64,000 bases of DNA from Arion vulgaris. Its lineage: Eukaryota > Mollusca > Gastropoda > Stylommatophora > Arionidae. The stretch spans positions 84,712,441 to 84,776,440 of the forward strand of contig CM036753.1 in NCBI GenBank assembly GCA_020796225.1. Reading direction: 5' to 3'. Shown here piece after piece: positions 44,691-56,829 of the stretch. The translations under genes were made by a program, and so were the position numbers. The notes beneath the pieces are model-generated. The model was given only the letters and a program-made list of their open reading frames with translations, searched no databases and was not told where the DNA came from. The first letter of the stretch is position 1; the number at the start of each line of letters is the position of its first letter.

Positions 44691-46562
44691 GACAATGCAT
44701 GTTCTCATGACAGTGCGCCTCACAATGTTACTCATGGACAGGGGCCTCATGCAATGTTACTCATGACTAGGCTCCACATGTAATGTTACTCATGTACAGT
44801 GGCCTCACATGCAATGTTCTCATGTGACAGTGCGCCTCACAATGCAATGTTACTCATGTACAGTGCGCCTCACAATGCAATGTTACTCATGTACAGTGCG
44901 CCTCACAATGCAATGTTACTCATGTACAGTGCTCCTCACAATGCAATGTTACTCATGTACAGTGCGCCTCACAATGCAATGTTACTCATGTACAGTGCTC
45001 CTCACAATGCAATGTTACTCATGTACAGTGCTCCTCACAATGCAATGTTACTCATGTACAGTGCTCCTCACAATGCAATGTTACTCATGTACAGTGCGCC
45101 TCACAATGCAATGTTACTCATGTACAGTGCGCCTCACAATGCAATGTTACTCATGTACAGTGGCCTCACATGCAATGTTACTCATGTACAGTGAGCCTCA
45201 CAATGCAATGTTACTCATGTACAGTGAGCCTCACAATGCAATGTTACTCATGTACAGTGCGCTCTACAATGCAATGTTACTCATGTACAGTGCCCTCACA
45301 ATGCAATGTTACTCATGTACAGTGCCCTCACAATGCAATGTTACTCATGTACAGTGCCCTCACAATGCAATGTTACTCATGTACAGTGCCTCACAATGCA
45401 ATGTTACTCATGTACAGTGACCTCACATGCAATGTTACTCATGTACAGTGGCTCTCTACATAATGCACATGATTACTCATGTACAGTGCCTCACAATGCA
45501 ATGTTACTCATGTACAGTGCGCCTCACAATGCAATGTTACTCATGTACAGTGCGCCTCACAATGCAATGTTACTCATGTACAGTGCGCCTCACAATGCAA
45601 TGTTACTCATGTACAGTGCGCCTCACAATGCAATGTTACTCATGTACAGTGCGCCTCACAATGCAATGTTACTCATGTACAGTGCGCCTCACAATGCAAT
45701 GTTACTCATGTACAGTGCGCCTCACAATGCAATGTTACTCATGTACAGTGGCCTCACAATGCAATGTTACTCATGTACAGTGAGCCTCACAATGCAATGT
45801 TACTCATGTACAGTGAGCCTCACAATGCAATGTTACTCATGTACAGTGAGCCTCACAATGCAATGTTACTCATGTACAGTGCGCCTCACAATGCAATGTT
45901 ACTCATGTACAGTGCGCCTCACAATGCAATGTTACTCATGTACAGTGCGCCTCACAATGCAATGTTACTCATGTACAGTGCGCCTCACAATGCAATGTTA
46001 CTCATGTACAGTGCGCCTCACAATGCAATGTTACTCATGTACAGTGCGCCTCACAATGCAATGTTACTCATGTACAGTGCGCCTCACAATGCAATGTTAC
46101 TCATGTACAGTGCGCCTCACAATGCAATGTTACTCATGTACAGTGCGCCTCACAATGCAATGTTACTCATGTACAGTGCGCCTCACAATGCAATGTTACT
46201 CATGTACAGTGCGCCTCACAATGCAATGTTACTCATGTACAGTGCGCCTCACAATGCAATGTTACTCATGTACAGTGCGCCTCACAATGCAATGTTACTC
46301 ATGTACAGTGCGCTCACAATCAATGTTACCATACAGTGCTCAATGTTACTCATGTACAGTGCGCCTCACAATGCAATGTTACTCATGACAGATGTACGCC
46401 TCACAATGCAATGTTACTCATGTACAGTGAGCCTCACAATGCAATGTTACTCATGTACAGTGAGCCTCACAATGCAATGTTACTCATGTACAGTGCGCCT
46501 CACAATGCAATGTTACTCATGTACAGTGCGCCTCACAATGCAATGTTACTCATGTACAGTGG
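44690..46562. repeat. Minisatellite, 33-bp unit
   Basis: About 56 copies of a unit with GCGCCTCACAATGCAATG and TTACTCATGTACAGT. The first units are irregular and intermediate with the preceding 47-bp array. Because 33 is 3x11, long open frames run through it; not genes. Confidence 0.97.
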
Positions 46563-46721
46563 ATACAAAAAAGACCGTCCACGTAAAAGGGGTATCTCAG
46601 AGATAACAGAAGCGACAAAAACACTTTTATGAAGGCACACAAACTCCGTTCTATAAATCTCATCTTATCCTGACGTTGTTGATCACAACAGGATTAGAGA
46701 AAGGAAAAGAAGCAAGAAAAA

Positions 46722-48212
46722 GAAATAGAGTTTACACATAACAAGATACTGGCTGTTACAACAAGATATTTATCTACTATAATGTAACTCAGATCTAACC
46801 AAATACTACAGCAAGAAATAGAGTTTACACATAACAAGATACTGGCTGTTACAACAAGATATTTATCTACTATAATGTAACTCAGATTTAACCAAATACT
46901 ACAGCAAGAAATAGAGTTTACACATAACAAGATACTGGCTGTTACAACAAGATATTTATCTACTATAATGTAACTCAGATTTAACCAAATACTACAGCAA
47001 GAAATAGAGTTTACACATAACAAGATACTGGCTGTTACAACAAGATATTTATCTACTATAATGTAACTCAGATTTAACCAAATACTACAGCAAGAAATAG
47101 AGTTTACACATAACAAGATACTGGCTGTTACAACAAGATATTTATCTACTATAATGTAACTCAGATTTAACCAAATACTACAGCAAGAAATAGAGTTTAC
47201 ACATAACAAGATACTGGCTGTTACAACAAGATATTTATCTACTATAATGTAACTCAGATTTAACCAAATACTACAGCAAGAAATAGAGTTTACACATAAC
47301 AAGATACTGGCTGTTACAACAAGATATTTATCTACTATAATGTAACTCAGATTTAACCAAATACTACAGCAAGAAATAGAGTTTACACATAACAAGATAC
47401 TGTCTGTTACAACAAGATATTTATCTACTATAATGTAACTCAGATTTAACCAAATACTACAGCAAGAAATAGAGTTTACACATAACAAGATACTGGCTGT
47501 TACAACAAGATATTTATCTACTATAATGTAACTCAGATTTAACCAAATACTACAGCAAGAAATAGAGTTTACACATAACAAGATACTGGCTGTTACAACA
47601 AGATATTTATCTACTATAATGTAACTCAGATTTAACCAAATACTACAGCAAGAAATAGAGTTTACACATAACAAGATACTGGCTGTTACAACAAGATATT
47701 TATCTACTATAATGTAACTCAGATTTAACCAAATACTACAGCAAGAAATAGAGTTTACACATAACAAGATACTGGCTGTTACAACAAGATATTTATCTAC
47801 TATAATGTAACTCAGATTTAACCAAATACTACAGCAAGAAATAGAGTTTACACATAACAAGATACTGGCTGTTACAACAAGATATTTATCTACTATAATG
47901 TAACTCAGATTTAACCAAATACTACAGCAAGAAATAGAGTTTACACATAACAAGATACTGGCTGTTACAACAAGATATTTATCTACTATAATGTAACTCA
48001 GATTTAACCAAATACTACAGCAAGAAATAGAGTTTACACATAACAAGATACTGGCTGTTACAACAAGATATTTATCTACTATAATCTAACTCAGATTTAA
48101 CCAAATACTACAGCAAGAAATAGAGTTTACACATAACAAGATACTGGCTGTTACAACAAGATATGTTATCTACTATAATGAACTCAGATTTAACCAAATA
48201 CAACAGCAAGAA
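46722..48212. repeat. Satellite, 93-bp unit, 16 copies
   Basis: Nearly identical 93-bp units (AGCAAGAAATAGAGTTTACA, CAAGATATTTATCTACTATA). Because 93 is 3x31 and the unit lacks stops on one minus frame, a 450-codon hydrophobic frame results. It has no start context, domain or splice support, so I treat it as a by-product. Confidence 0.97.
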
Positions 48213-48716
48213 AAATTTGTTTTAAAATTGTTATGTTCTGTTTCACTCAATTTTCTGTATTCACTGAAATATATTTCTCCAACTACTGACAGATGTTGGA
48301 TTTACACATCACATAAATCATTACATTTAATCAGAAATAAGTCACTTTTTGGGAAGAAGAAGAAAAAAAAAACGATCTGGAGACATTTTTAGATAAACAC
48401 ATTTAGCAGGAAATGAAACTGTGCGAGAAGTACGCGCATCCTTCCAGATGATACAATCGTAAAGTCGAAAATATCTTTTGGATGTTGGATACTTGTCAGA
48501 TAAAGAGGAAAAAAGAATAATTCAAAACTTCTTCTTCTGCGTTCGTTCGCTGTGAATTCAGAAGTAGTCATGGCGTCGGCAATAGTACATCAGACTAATT
48601 TGTGTGTCAAAAAGTATGCTTTTCTTATTATCATTGTTCCTGCCAAACATGTCTGCCTTTTCCGGCTACATGTGTATTCATAACTAATGAAATGAAAATC
48701 ATAGCATATCCTTTAC

Positions 48717-48932
48717 TGGACGTAGCCATCAACCACAGTAAACGAGTCGTTGATTTTTAGGCACCACGTATACGTTCAATTGTTTGCATTGCTTTCTGAA
48801 CGGGATGTCTATTTGTACTTTTCGTAAAGATCCACGGAAATGAATTGTATTCCAAATTGCCTGCCGCGGAGTTTGAACCAGGAACGCTTGTGTTGTGATC
48901 GAGCTCACTACCGCTTAAGCTACAGACGCCCA
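48717..48932 (-). mobile_element. SINE I copy
   Basis: Reversed; ends with the tRNA-like head read as CGAGCTCACTACCGCTTAAG and reversed B box GTTTGAACCAGG. Confidence 0.7.
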
Positions 48933-49189
48933 CTTAAAATACAAAACTAATAGGAAGTATATATATATATATCAATATATACATATATATCATTTTACCA
49001 ACATCTTTTCGACTGTAATTTGATTGAAATATTCATGTTAAAATAGGATTGAGTATAGAGCACCTTTAATTCTACATCTCCTAAGTTCATGTTATTTAGT
49101 AGCGGGGCTTTGGGGTGTTAGAACAACTTCAATAGTGGTGGAACATTAAGTCTGCTGGGTTGGTTGAGTTAAATAAAACAGTGTAGGTG

Positions 49190-49522
49190 AAATAGAGTTC
49201 CTAGTCCTATCGGAGACGGACGATAGAAGTTAGGTCCTGTGTTCAAGTTGAGCACATAAAAAAAATTGACAGTTTCAAAATCGGAAGAAGGGGTCGGAAT
49301 GAAAAGCGGCTGATCGGAATGAAAAGCGGCTGATCGGAATGAAAAGCGGCTGATCGGGATAAATTCCTTAGAAAGATTAAAAAATAAAATTCCGAAAAAT
49401 ATTATAAGTTACATCGGGGACCCTCGCCGGTGCTACGGGGTTCATGCACTGCAGCTGAGATCTTCCTGTGTAAGAAGAGATCAGAACACACATGGCTACT
49501 CACCGAATTGCAATGATGATGA
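49190..49522 (-). repeat. Dispersed repeat H, reversed
   Basis: Contains GTGCTACGGGGTTCATGCAC and AAGTTAGGTCCTGTGTTCAA, the reverse of the 40.3-kb copy. Inside it a 21-bp unit (ATCGGAATGAAAAGCGGCTG) occurs three times. Confidence 0.6.
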
Positions 49523-49581
49523 TCCTATCAATAAAAAAAATAAAACTGGGGCTGTAATTACAGCACTTTGTTCTCATTTCT

Positions 49582-49835
49582 TCTTCTTCTTCTTTGCGTT
49601 CATTCTTTACGACCAATTTTAATCACTCTTTGTGATATGTTTGATGTTTTGCCAAGAACGTGTATACGTTGCACATTGGTTTGGTAGGCCCCTAAACGCA
49701 TAGACTTCTACATGTTTAGGACACATGCATCCGATTTCAGCCAAACCTCCTCAGTCGCCTCTTACGACATGCATGACAGGCAACAGTGGTTCTATTCTTT
49801 ACACCCAAATTTGGGCCCCGGTAACCACTCGGGCG
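49582..49835 (-). mobile_element. SINE A, full-length, 12-bp TSD
   Basis: Reversed. Perfect TSD GTTCTCATTTCT at 49570-49581 and 49836-49847. Confidence 0.93.
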
Positions 49836-50071
49836 GTTCTCATTTCTATGAGTACTAAGGAGGATTGAATAGCGCAGAGGAATTAAGACCACTTACCCGA
49901 AGCTGTCGCCATGTGTATGCACCTTATAGATCTTTTTTTCTCCACAACAGGAACAAAAGTGTTGACCTTACCGAGAGGTCAAGACTACCGCCGCCATGAA
50001 ACACCCCTCATTTTAACCATTTGGTCACTCACTTGCCGTTTAGTTAGATTGCTAGTATTTTCTTTTTGGCT

Positions 50072-50190
50072 AGACATTATTTTCTTTTCCGACTGGACAG
50101 TAGTTCGATTTAGGTTGACAGCTTTTTATTTTCTTTAGACATTATTTTCTTTTCCGACTGGACAGTGTTTCGATTTAGGTTGACAGCTTT
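50072..50190. repeat. ~60-bp direct repeat, 2 copies
   Basis: Two copies of AGACATTATTTTCTTTTCCG followed by GACTGGACAGT and TTTAGGTTGACAGCTTTT. Confidence 0.85.
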
Positions 50191-50683
50191 TCTATTGTCT
50201 ATTCTGTTTAATTTGTTTATGTTTACAGATTGGTATACCTGCCCAACATTTGTTGTGATTCTATGACTACTACGGCTTTGGTGAAGCCAGATGTTGTTGT
50301 TACATTATAAACGGACGGAGAGATATACAATTGATGGGACAAGAAAGCAAGGAAAATATAAGAAGCACATTATTAAACAACACCTTGACAAGTGTAAACA
50401 GATTTATTAAATGTTAATTTTACCTTGAAGGAATATACAGAAAGTCAAACAAGGATGACTGAAGCAGTAGGTAAATTAAAAAGTTAGGAAGGCACTATCT
50501 ATATAAGAAACAGCTGATAAAGAAATGTGAAATGTTGCATTGAAGAAGTTATTTTCAACAAGAAACATATAAGAAAATTAAGAGCATGAAACTAGGACAA
50601 TAAAAAACGTGTTTTAAGAAATCACGAATAATTAGAAATAACTGCAAGATATCACAACGACGCGATCGTATGAGATATCTCTT

Positions 50684-50941
50684 CTTCTTCTTCAGCGCTC
50701 AATATCGACCACTTGTTAACTACTCTGTGTGATTTGTATGCGATCTGAGCCTAAGAGCCATTTACGTTGTGTCAGTAATGCGCCTACAATTAGTCCAGCA
50801 CATTCGGTTTTTGCGATGCTTTTTATTTACTAATGTACCTTCCCTAGGTCCTACATTAGTCGCCTCTTATGACATGCCTTGTAGCTTGCAGTGTTACTAT
50901 TCTTTGCTTCCCTTCAGGGTCCTGGCACTACATGGGCGGAA
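50684..50941 (-). mobile_element. SINE C between imperfect duplicates
   Basis: Reversed C copy from CTTCTTCTTCTTCAGCG to CACTACATGGGCG. Both flanks carry an imperfect ~55-bp copy of ACGAATAATTAGAAA...CTGCAAGATATC, longer and more diverged than a normal TSD. Confidence 0.8.
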
Positions 50942-51537
50942 CAATTAAAAAGAAAGTGCTTACGAATAATTAGAAAAAACTGCAAGATATCCCTGATACT
51001 TGATCGAATAAGATATAAGATTGCAGATATACTTTATGTTTAGATCCACGCTGTTTATGAAAGATCTGACTCAGTGAAGCTCTTTTTAATGACGAGCTAG
51101 CTGGTTGTGTTCATAACAATGCTCGTCTGTAGGGCGAGACAGTGAGCCGTAAAAATGAAGGTTGGGGTTTGAATCAGTGATTGATCATTTGTTTTCCGAA
51201 GCTTCTAATATTGTTCACTTTCTATATTTATTGAGCATATTAATTGTCTCATGTGCTTTCTCTGGGGTTATTAAAACACATTATTCTTTCTTTTCGATAC
51301 GTTCGGCATTTTAAACAGAAGTTGACGTTGCACAATGCAACAGAGATGCATTTAATCATCAACGTGTGTGAGCTCAACTTCCAATATGTTCGGTTCTCCA
51401 AGCTGTACAGCTGAAAATAAGTGTCTGAACTTTCTGATTTTATGGAACATTTGAAATCATCGTTGAGATTAAAATTAATTGCATATCCATTACATGACTG
51501 CGAATCAATCCTAGCTTTTAAACGCTGTTTGTGTTTT

Positions 51538-51665
51538 TTCTAGGCATTATTACGTTCAGTAGTTTGTCATTGTTTTCTGAACGGGTGGTGCCATCGTCCT
51601 TTTGTAAAAATCACGCGAAACAATTTGCAACCAAATTGTCCGCCGCGTGATTCGAAATCAGATGT
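51538..51665 (-). mobile_element. SINE I fragment
   Basis: Reversed fragment with ACGTTCAGTAGTTTGTCATT and TGTCCGCCGCGTGATTCGAA. Confidence 0.5.
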
Positions 51666-51667
51666 TT

Positions 51668-52550
51668 CTACATTTTCCTTCCAGTTGAAATCAACGTTGA
51701 GATTAGTATTGTGTAAATGTTCAATTGCTCTTCAGTTGAAATCAACGTTGAGATTATTTGTAAATCTTCACCATTGCTCTGCCAGTTGAAATCAACGTTG
51801 AGATTGTATGATGTAATCTTCACCATTGCTTTTCCCAGTTGAAATCGACGTAGAGATTAGTATTGTTAAATACTTCACTTGCTCTTCAGTTGAATCAACT
51901 GGTTAGATTAGTATTGTGTAAATACTCACCATTGCTCTGCAGTTAAAATCAACGTTGGATTAGTATTGTAAATCTTCACCATTGCTCTTCGTTGAATCAA
52001 CGTTGAATTAGTATTGTGTAAATCTTCACCATTGCTCTTCAGTTGAAATCAACGTTGAGATTAAGATTGTAAATACTTCACCATTGCTCTTCCAGTTGAA
52101 ATCAACGGTGAGATTAGTATTGTGTAAATACTTCACCATTGCTCTGCCAGTTGAAATCAACGTTGAGATTAGTATTGTGTAAATACTTCACCATTGCTCT
52201 TCCAGTTGAAATCAACGTTGAGTTGTTTTAGTAAATACTTCCATTGCTCTTCAGTTGAATCAACGTTGAGTTAGTTTTGTGTAAATACTTCAATTGCTCT
52301 TCAGTTAAAATCAACGGTGAGATTAGTATTGTGTAAATACTTCACCATTGCTCTTCCAGTTGAAATCAACGTTGAGATTAGTATTGTGTAAATACTTCAC
52401 CATTGCTCTTCCAGTTGAAATCAACGTTGAGATTAGTATTGTGTAAATACTTCACCATTGCTCTTCCAGTTGAAATCAACGTTGAGATTAGTATTGTGTA
52501 AATACTTCACCATTGCTCTTCCAGTTGAAATAGACCGAGAATGTGTTTGT
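51668..52550. repeat. Minisatellite, ~55-bp unit
   Basis: About 16 copies with CCAGTTGAAATCAACGTTGA and GTAAATACTTCACCATTGCT. The left part has many small deletions; the last few units are uniform. Confidence 0.95.
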
Positions 52551-52565
52551 TCTAGTAGAATTAAC

Positions 52566-52790
52566 CTTCCTTCCTTTCGTTCGCTTGAAATATGTCTACA
52601 TATTCAATGTTGTCTCTTGTATGAACTTCACTGTCTTTTGTAGCTCACACAGAGGTCTGTGTAGTTTTCTATCGAGTGTTGTTTCGTTAGGCCAGTGAGT
52701 TTGCCTCAGTGTATCATATTCAGGGCAGTCTTGAAGTATGTGCTCTGCAGTCTGGTGTGCCTGTCCACATGTACACATTGCTGAATTGCC
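52566..52790 (-). mobile_element. 5'-truncated LINE at the minisatellite edge
   Basis: The minus strand encodes CTCGQAHQTAEHILQDCPEY, then ETTLDRKLHRPLCELQ and a stop, with a GGAAGGAAGG tail. Perfect 12-bp TSD AGTAGAATTAAC at 52554-52565 and 52791-52802. Same LINE family as 19.22-19.79 kb. Confidence 0.9.
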
Positions 52791-53101
52791 AGTAGAATTA
52801 ACGTTATTCTTCTTCTTCTGTGTTCCGATATGTTGATGATGCTAGATTCTCAGATTTATCTTCAGGACGAAGTTCACAGTCCTCGCCAGGTGCAGGCAGC
52901 AGCTCCATAGTTTTTCCTTTAATTCAGCACCTTGTGTGTAGCCAAGTCTGTTTTCTCAGGTCAGTTAAGTCTGAACATTTCTGTGGACCCTGATGGAATC
53001 GACTACATTTATATGGTCGATGTTGAGAGGAATCGACAATCTGCAGTAGTTAGATCTCAGAGGAAAGAATAAATTAACTGTTGGTTTTTATGATATATAT
53101 T

Positions 53102-53305
53102 TTTTTTTTCCGATCCAGAAGCACTTGAGCTTTTCAGCTCTTCGGCTCGGTGCCATGGACATCGTAACCCTTCGGTTCGGTGCCACGAACACCGTAAATC
53201 TGGGAATCTGTGGCTTTTTCTGCCATCCCGCGGAATTGAACCCGCACACACAGAGGGATAGTCACCCGTAGTCCAACGCGCTACGAACACGCTGGGCAGA
53301 CGGGC
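53102..53305 (-). mobile_element. SINE B, full-length, 12-bp TSD
   Basis: Reversed, with a poly-A tail (T run at 53100-53110). TSD ATGATATATATT at 53090-53101 and 53306-53317. Confidence 0.93.
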
Positions 53306-53362
53306 ATGATATATATTATAGACAGATGTCTGTACAGATACAAGCATATGCACATTATATAT

Positions 53363-53620
53363 CCTCTTCTTCTAACGCTCCATATCGACCACTTGTTATC
53401 CCCTCTATGTGATTTGTATGTGATCTGAGTCTAAGATCGATTGTACCCTGTGATAGTTATGAGTCTACAAGTAGGCCAGCATATCCGATTTCTGCGACGC
53501 TTTTTATTTACTAGGGTTGCTTCCCTAGGTCCGACATCAATCGCCTCTTACGATATGCTTTGTAGGTTGCAGTGGTACTATTTTTTGCTTCGCTTGTGGA
53601 CCCCGGCACGACACGGGCGG
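53363..53620 (-). mobile_element. SINE C, full-length
   Basis: Reversed. TSD CATTATATAT / CATTATACAT (9 of 10) at 53353-53362 and 53621-53630. Confidence 0.88.
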
Positions 53621-53971
53621 CATTATACATACATTCATACATACATACATACGCGCAAACATAATTATATATACATAAAACAGGAATACAAAAAAACATA
53701 CACATAAAACATATTGACATAACACAAATATTGGCACTTATCAGTACTTTACATTTTCTGAGGAAATATTTAGTCATGTTCGATTGTGTCTTTAAACCTG
53801 CTGTCTTGCAGGTTTGGCTGGGGACAGTCAAAGGCTGAAGGATAGCGAACCCAGTAAACGCTGGTTGAAATCGAACACATCACTGAAGGATAAGTACCAG
53901 ATCTCCAAATGGTACTAAAGATTGTGAACGTACACCCGTTCTTGGTGTTAGGCTGTTTATATACCACAATT

Positions 53972-54175
53972 CGCCCGTCTGCCCAGCGTGTTCGTAGCGC
54001 GTTGGACTACGGGTGACTATCCCTCTGTGTGTGCGGGTTCAATTCGCGGGATGGCAGAAAAGCCACAGATTCCCCAGATTTACGGTGTTCGTGGCACCGA
54101 ACCGAAGGGTTACGATGTCCATGGCACCGAGCCGAAGAGCTGAAAGCTCAAGTGCTTCTGGATCGGAAAAAAAAA
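53972..54175 (+). mobile_element. SINE B, full-length, 13-bp TSD
   Basis: Plus orientation with A and B boxes and a poly-A tail. Perfect TSD ATATACCACAATT at 53959-53971 and 54176-54188. Confidence 0.95.
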
Positions 54176-54255
54176 ATATACCACAATTAGAATGATATAA
54201 ACGGCCGTAAAAGAACGATTGCGAGAGAGAGAGAAAGAGACAGAGAGAGAGAGAC

Positions 54256-55100
54256 TGATATTGTATCTTTATATTTCTCCAACATACCTATTTCTTCTAC
54301 ACAGCAACTTGTCTGTTAAGATAGAAAGGGAGAACACACAAATATACCGTATCGGATTCTTCTGTTACGTTCCTGTAGTGCTTGCTTACTTCTTTCATTT
54401 CTACCAGCTCTTCACACAAAGGAACAAGGCTTGAAAGATTGTTTTCATGTAATATAAACGCCGTCTTCCATTATACTTTCCTTCTGTAATCTTAAAGGAA
54501 GCGTGCATCGCGCCAGAGCCGTGCTTAATTAAGTTAGAGCCATTCACAGACAAAGCTGATGAACGCTGGTTACTCCTCTGATTTCCCCCGCATTACCTTC
54601 ACACTAGAACACAGCAAGTCTCCAGAAAGCATGCTTTCATCAAACCGGAGACAGATAAACATATTGAGAATAATCCCCACCGTCTGATATTGTATCTGTA
54701 TGCGCGACCATTAACAAAATAGTGTAGAATGATGGCAGCCAAAATCCTATATACAACGAAATTGAAGATATAAAAAAATTAATGGACTTGTCTACCTTAA
54801 CAAGTTTAAGGCGTTTTCATCTGATATTCTTGCGATAAAACTATTTTACAATTTGAAATGTCTTTTGAAGCAAAGACAAACTGATAATGTTATATTCTCT
54901 TTTTATTTCCTTCCACCCAGTACATTGTACTTCATAATACTCAACTTGATTAATGGGGAAACACGTAAAACAAAGTACTGTGGTTTTACAAAATACAAAA
55001 AAACAATAATAATACACAGCAATGTTTCGACCAAAAGGTCTTTATCAAGCAAAGGATACAAGACAATTCACTTCTCACACAGCACACAACATGAAGAATC
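54256..55100. other. Anonymous stretch
   Basis: A GAGA-type microsatellite just precedes it (54.22-54.25 kb). Part of 54.97-55.06 kb resembles 11.81-11.89 kb. No gene supported. Confidence 0.4.
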
Positions 55101-55104
55101 AAAC

Positions 55105-55215
55105 AAATCTTCTTCTTCTTGTCGATCGTTCTTTTTGCCATTTTGATCATTCTTATTGTGATATATAAACAGCCTTTGCCAAGAACGGTTTTTACGTCGC
55201 ATCATTCGGCGCCAT
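55105..55215 (-). mobile_element. Diverged SINE A-type 3' fragment
   Basis: CTTCTTCTTCTTGTCGATCG, ATTGTGATATATAAACAG and TTTGCCAAGAACGG follow the reversed SINE A end with many changes. Confidence 0.5.
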
Positions 55216-55287
55216 TTGGAGCTGCACTATATTTCTTTTTAAGATAACTATTTTGTTGGTAGGTAAGGAGGTGGGAGAGGCATTATA

Positions 55288-55546
55288 CAGGGTGTTCAAC
55301 TTAAAAGCAGCCTATGAATGGAGCTAATCTGGCATATATGTATGGAAATGAGAAGGTTCAGTTATGACGTAGTATAGGTCAAGGTTGTGTGATGGTGTAT
55401 AATTGTAGTGCGGGAAGGGCGATGAACAAATGTGACGTAGGACGAGCTAGTCAGAACCGGTTTAAATAATAAATAAACAAAACGAGATAGGTTTATCTGG
55501 CAACTTTCGATTTGTCAATGGGGCTGCAATTATCTTGAACACCCTG
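55288..55546. mobile_element. Tc1/mariner-like MITE with TA duplication
   Basis: 259 bp with ~25-bp imperfect terminal inverted repeats beginning CAGGGTGTTCAA and ending TTGAACACCCTG, flanked by TA at both ends. No transposase. A second copy is at 32.36-32.62 kb. Confidence 0.85.
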
Positions 55547-55643
55547 TATCTTGCTATAAGACACCGAAATAAGGGTTGGAAGGGAATGGAGAAACCCTAT
55601 ATACAGATTTTGAAGAAAAAAAATATATAAAATTGTTAAACCT

Positions 55644-55898
55644 TCTTCTTCGTACGTTCCATATCTACCACTTGTTAACTACTCTGTGTGATCTGTATGT
55701 GATCTAAGCCTAAGAGCGATTGTACGTTGTGCCAGATATGCGTCTAAAAGTAGGCCAGCACATCCAATTTCTGCGATGCCTTTTATTTACTAGGGTAGCT
55801 TCCCTAGGTCCTAGATCAGTCGCTTCTTACGACATGCCTTGTAGGTCTGAGAGGTACTATTCTTTGCTTCCTTTACGGGCCCTGACGCCGCACAGGTG
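55644..55898 (-). mobile_element. SINE C, full-length
   Basis: Reversed. TSD ATTGTTAAACCT / ATTGTAAAACCT (11 of 12) at 55632-55643 and 55899-55910. Confidence 0.9.
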
Positions 55899-56043
55899 AT
55901 TGTAAAACCTACTGGATATATTTGAAATACAACAGAAGGGAAAGCCTACTTGATCTTGTTCTACAATATTGGTGCAGTGAGAAGACTGGCTCCCAACTAA
56001 TGTTGTAACACTCAATCACTTATCCACAGCACACTAGAAAGCG

Positions 56044-56305
56044 ATTCTTCTCCTTCTTCTTCTTTGCGTTTGTTCTTTAAGACCAATTTTAATCACTCTT
56101 TGTGATATGTTTAATCTTTGCCAAGAACGTGTATACGTTGCACAATGGTGTGGTAGGCCCCTAAACACATAGACTTCTACACGTTTAGGACATGTGCATC
56201 CGATTTCAGCCAAACCTCCTTAGTCGCCTCTTACGACATGAGTGGCAGGTAACAGTGGTTCTATTCCTTACACCTCAAATTTGAGCCCCGGTAACCACTC
56301 GGACG
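56044..56305 (-). mobile_element. SINE A copy
   Basis: Reversed full-length copy. The flanking direct repeat is weak (TAGAAAGCG / TAGAATGCG). Confidence 0.85.
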
Positions 56306-56829
56306 TAGAATGCGCTGTGATCAAAGGTTAGATTGAAAATTGTGTCTGGCTATTCCTGGTGAATTTAGGCAGAGCCAACTATAAACTTTAAAGTTATCTA
56401 GAGTTGGCTGTGGTTTAGGATACCTCAGAACATACACAAAATCTGCGTCACCTTCAAAATATTATGGGGTGCTCAGTCCCAATGTCTAAACACAAAATAT
56501 GGCATTATTTTCTGGTATCAAATGGAGTGCTATAGGGACCATTACTTGTGTCGTACCGATCTATTTTGTCTTAATGGGGTCTCCCCATTTCTTCAACTTG
56601 AAATGTAGATATTATGGGAGCTTGACACTCTGCGTTTAGAATACGGGGTCAGTTCATGGTTCATGGAAGAGGAACTAGGCTGGGTTCTAAGATAGCCGTG
56701 TGCAAGAAAATACATACCCGTATACATAAATCTGAAGTCTGCCTGTCTATCTATCGGTCCGTCTCTTTGTACCTCTGTACGTTGGATAACTGATAAACAG
56801 AAGGATATAAAAGATAGATCGACAAATAA

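Noticed and set aside
44799..46632. Several open frames of 100-375 codons
   Set aside because: All are translations of the 33-bp array in different frames; the period is a multiple of three and no start, domain or splice context supports them.
46694..48046. 450-codon minus-strand frame
   Set aside because: It is the 93-bp satellite read through; kept only as a finding of low interest.
53972..54050. tRNA gene
   Set aside because: A and B boxes are present, but the same head recurs in several copies attached to a SINE body with poly-A and TSDs; the cloverleaf is not complete.
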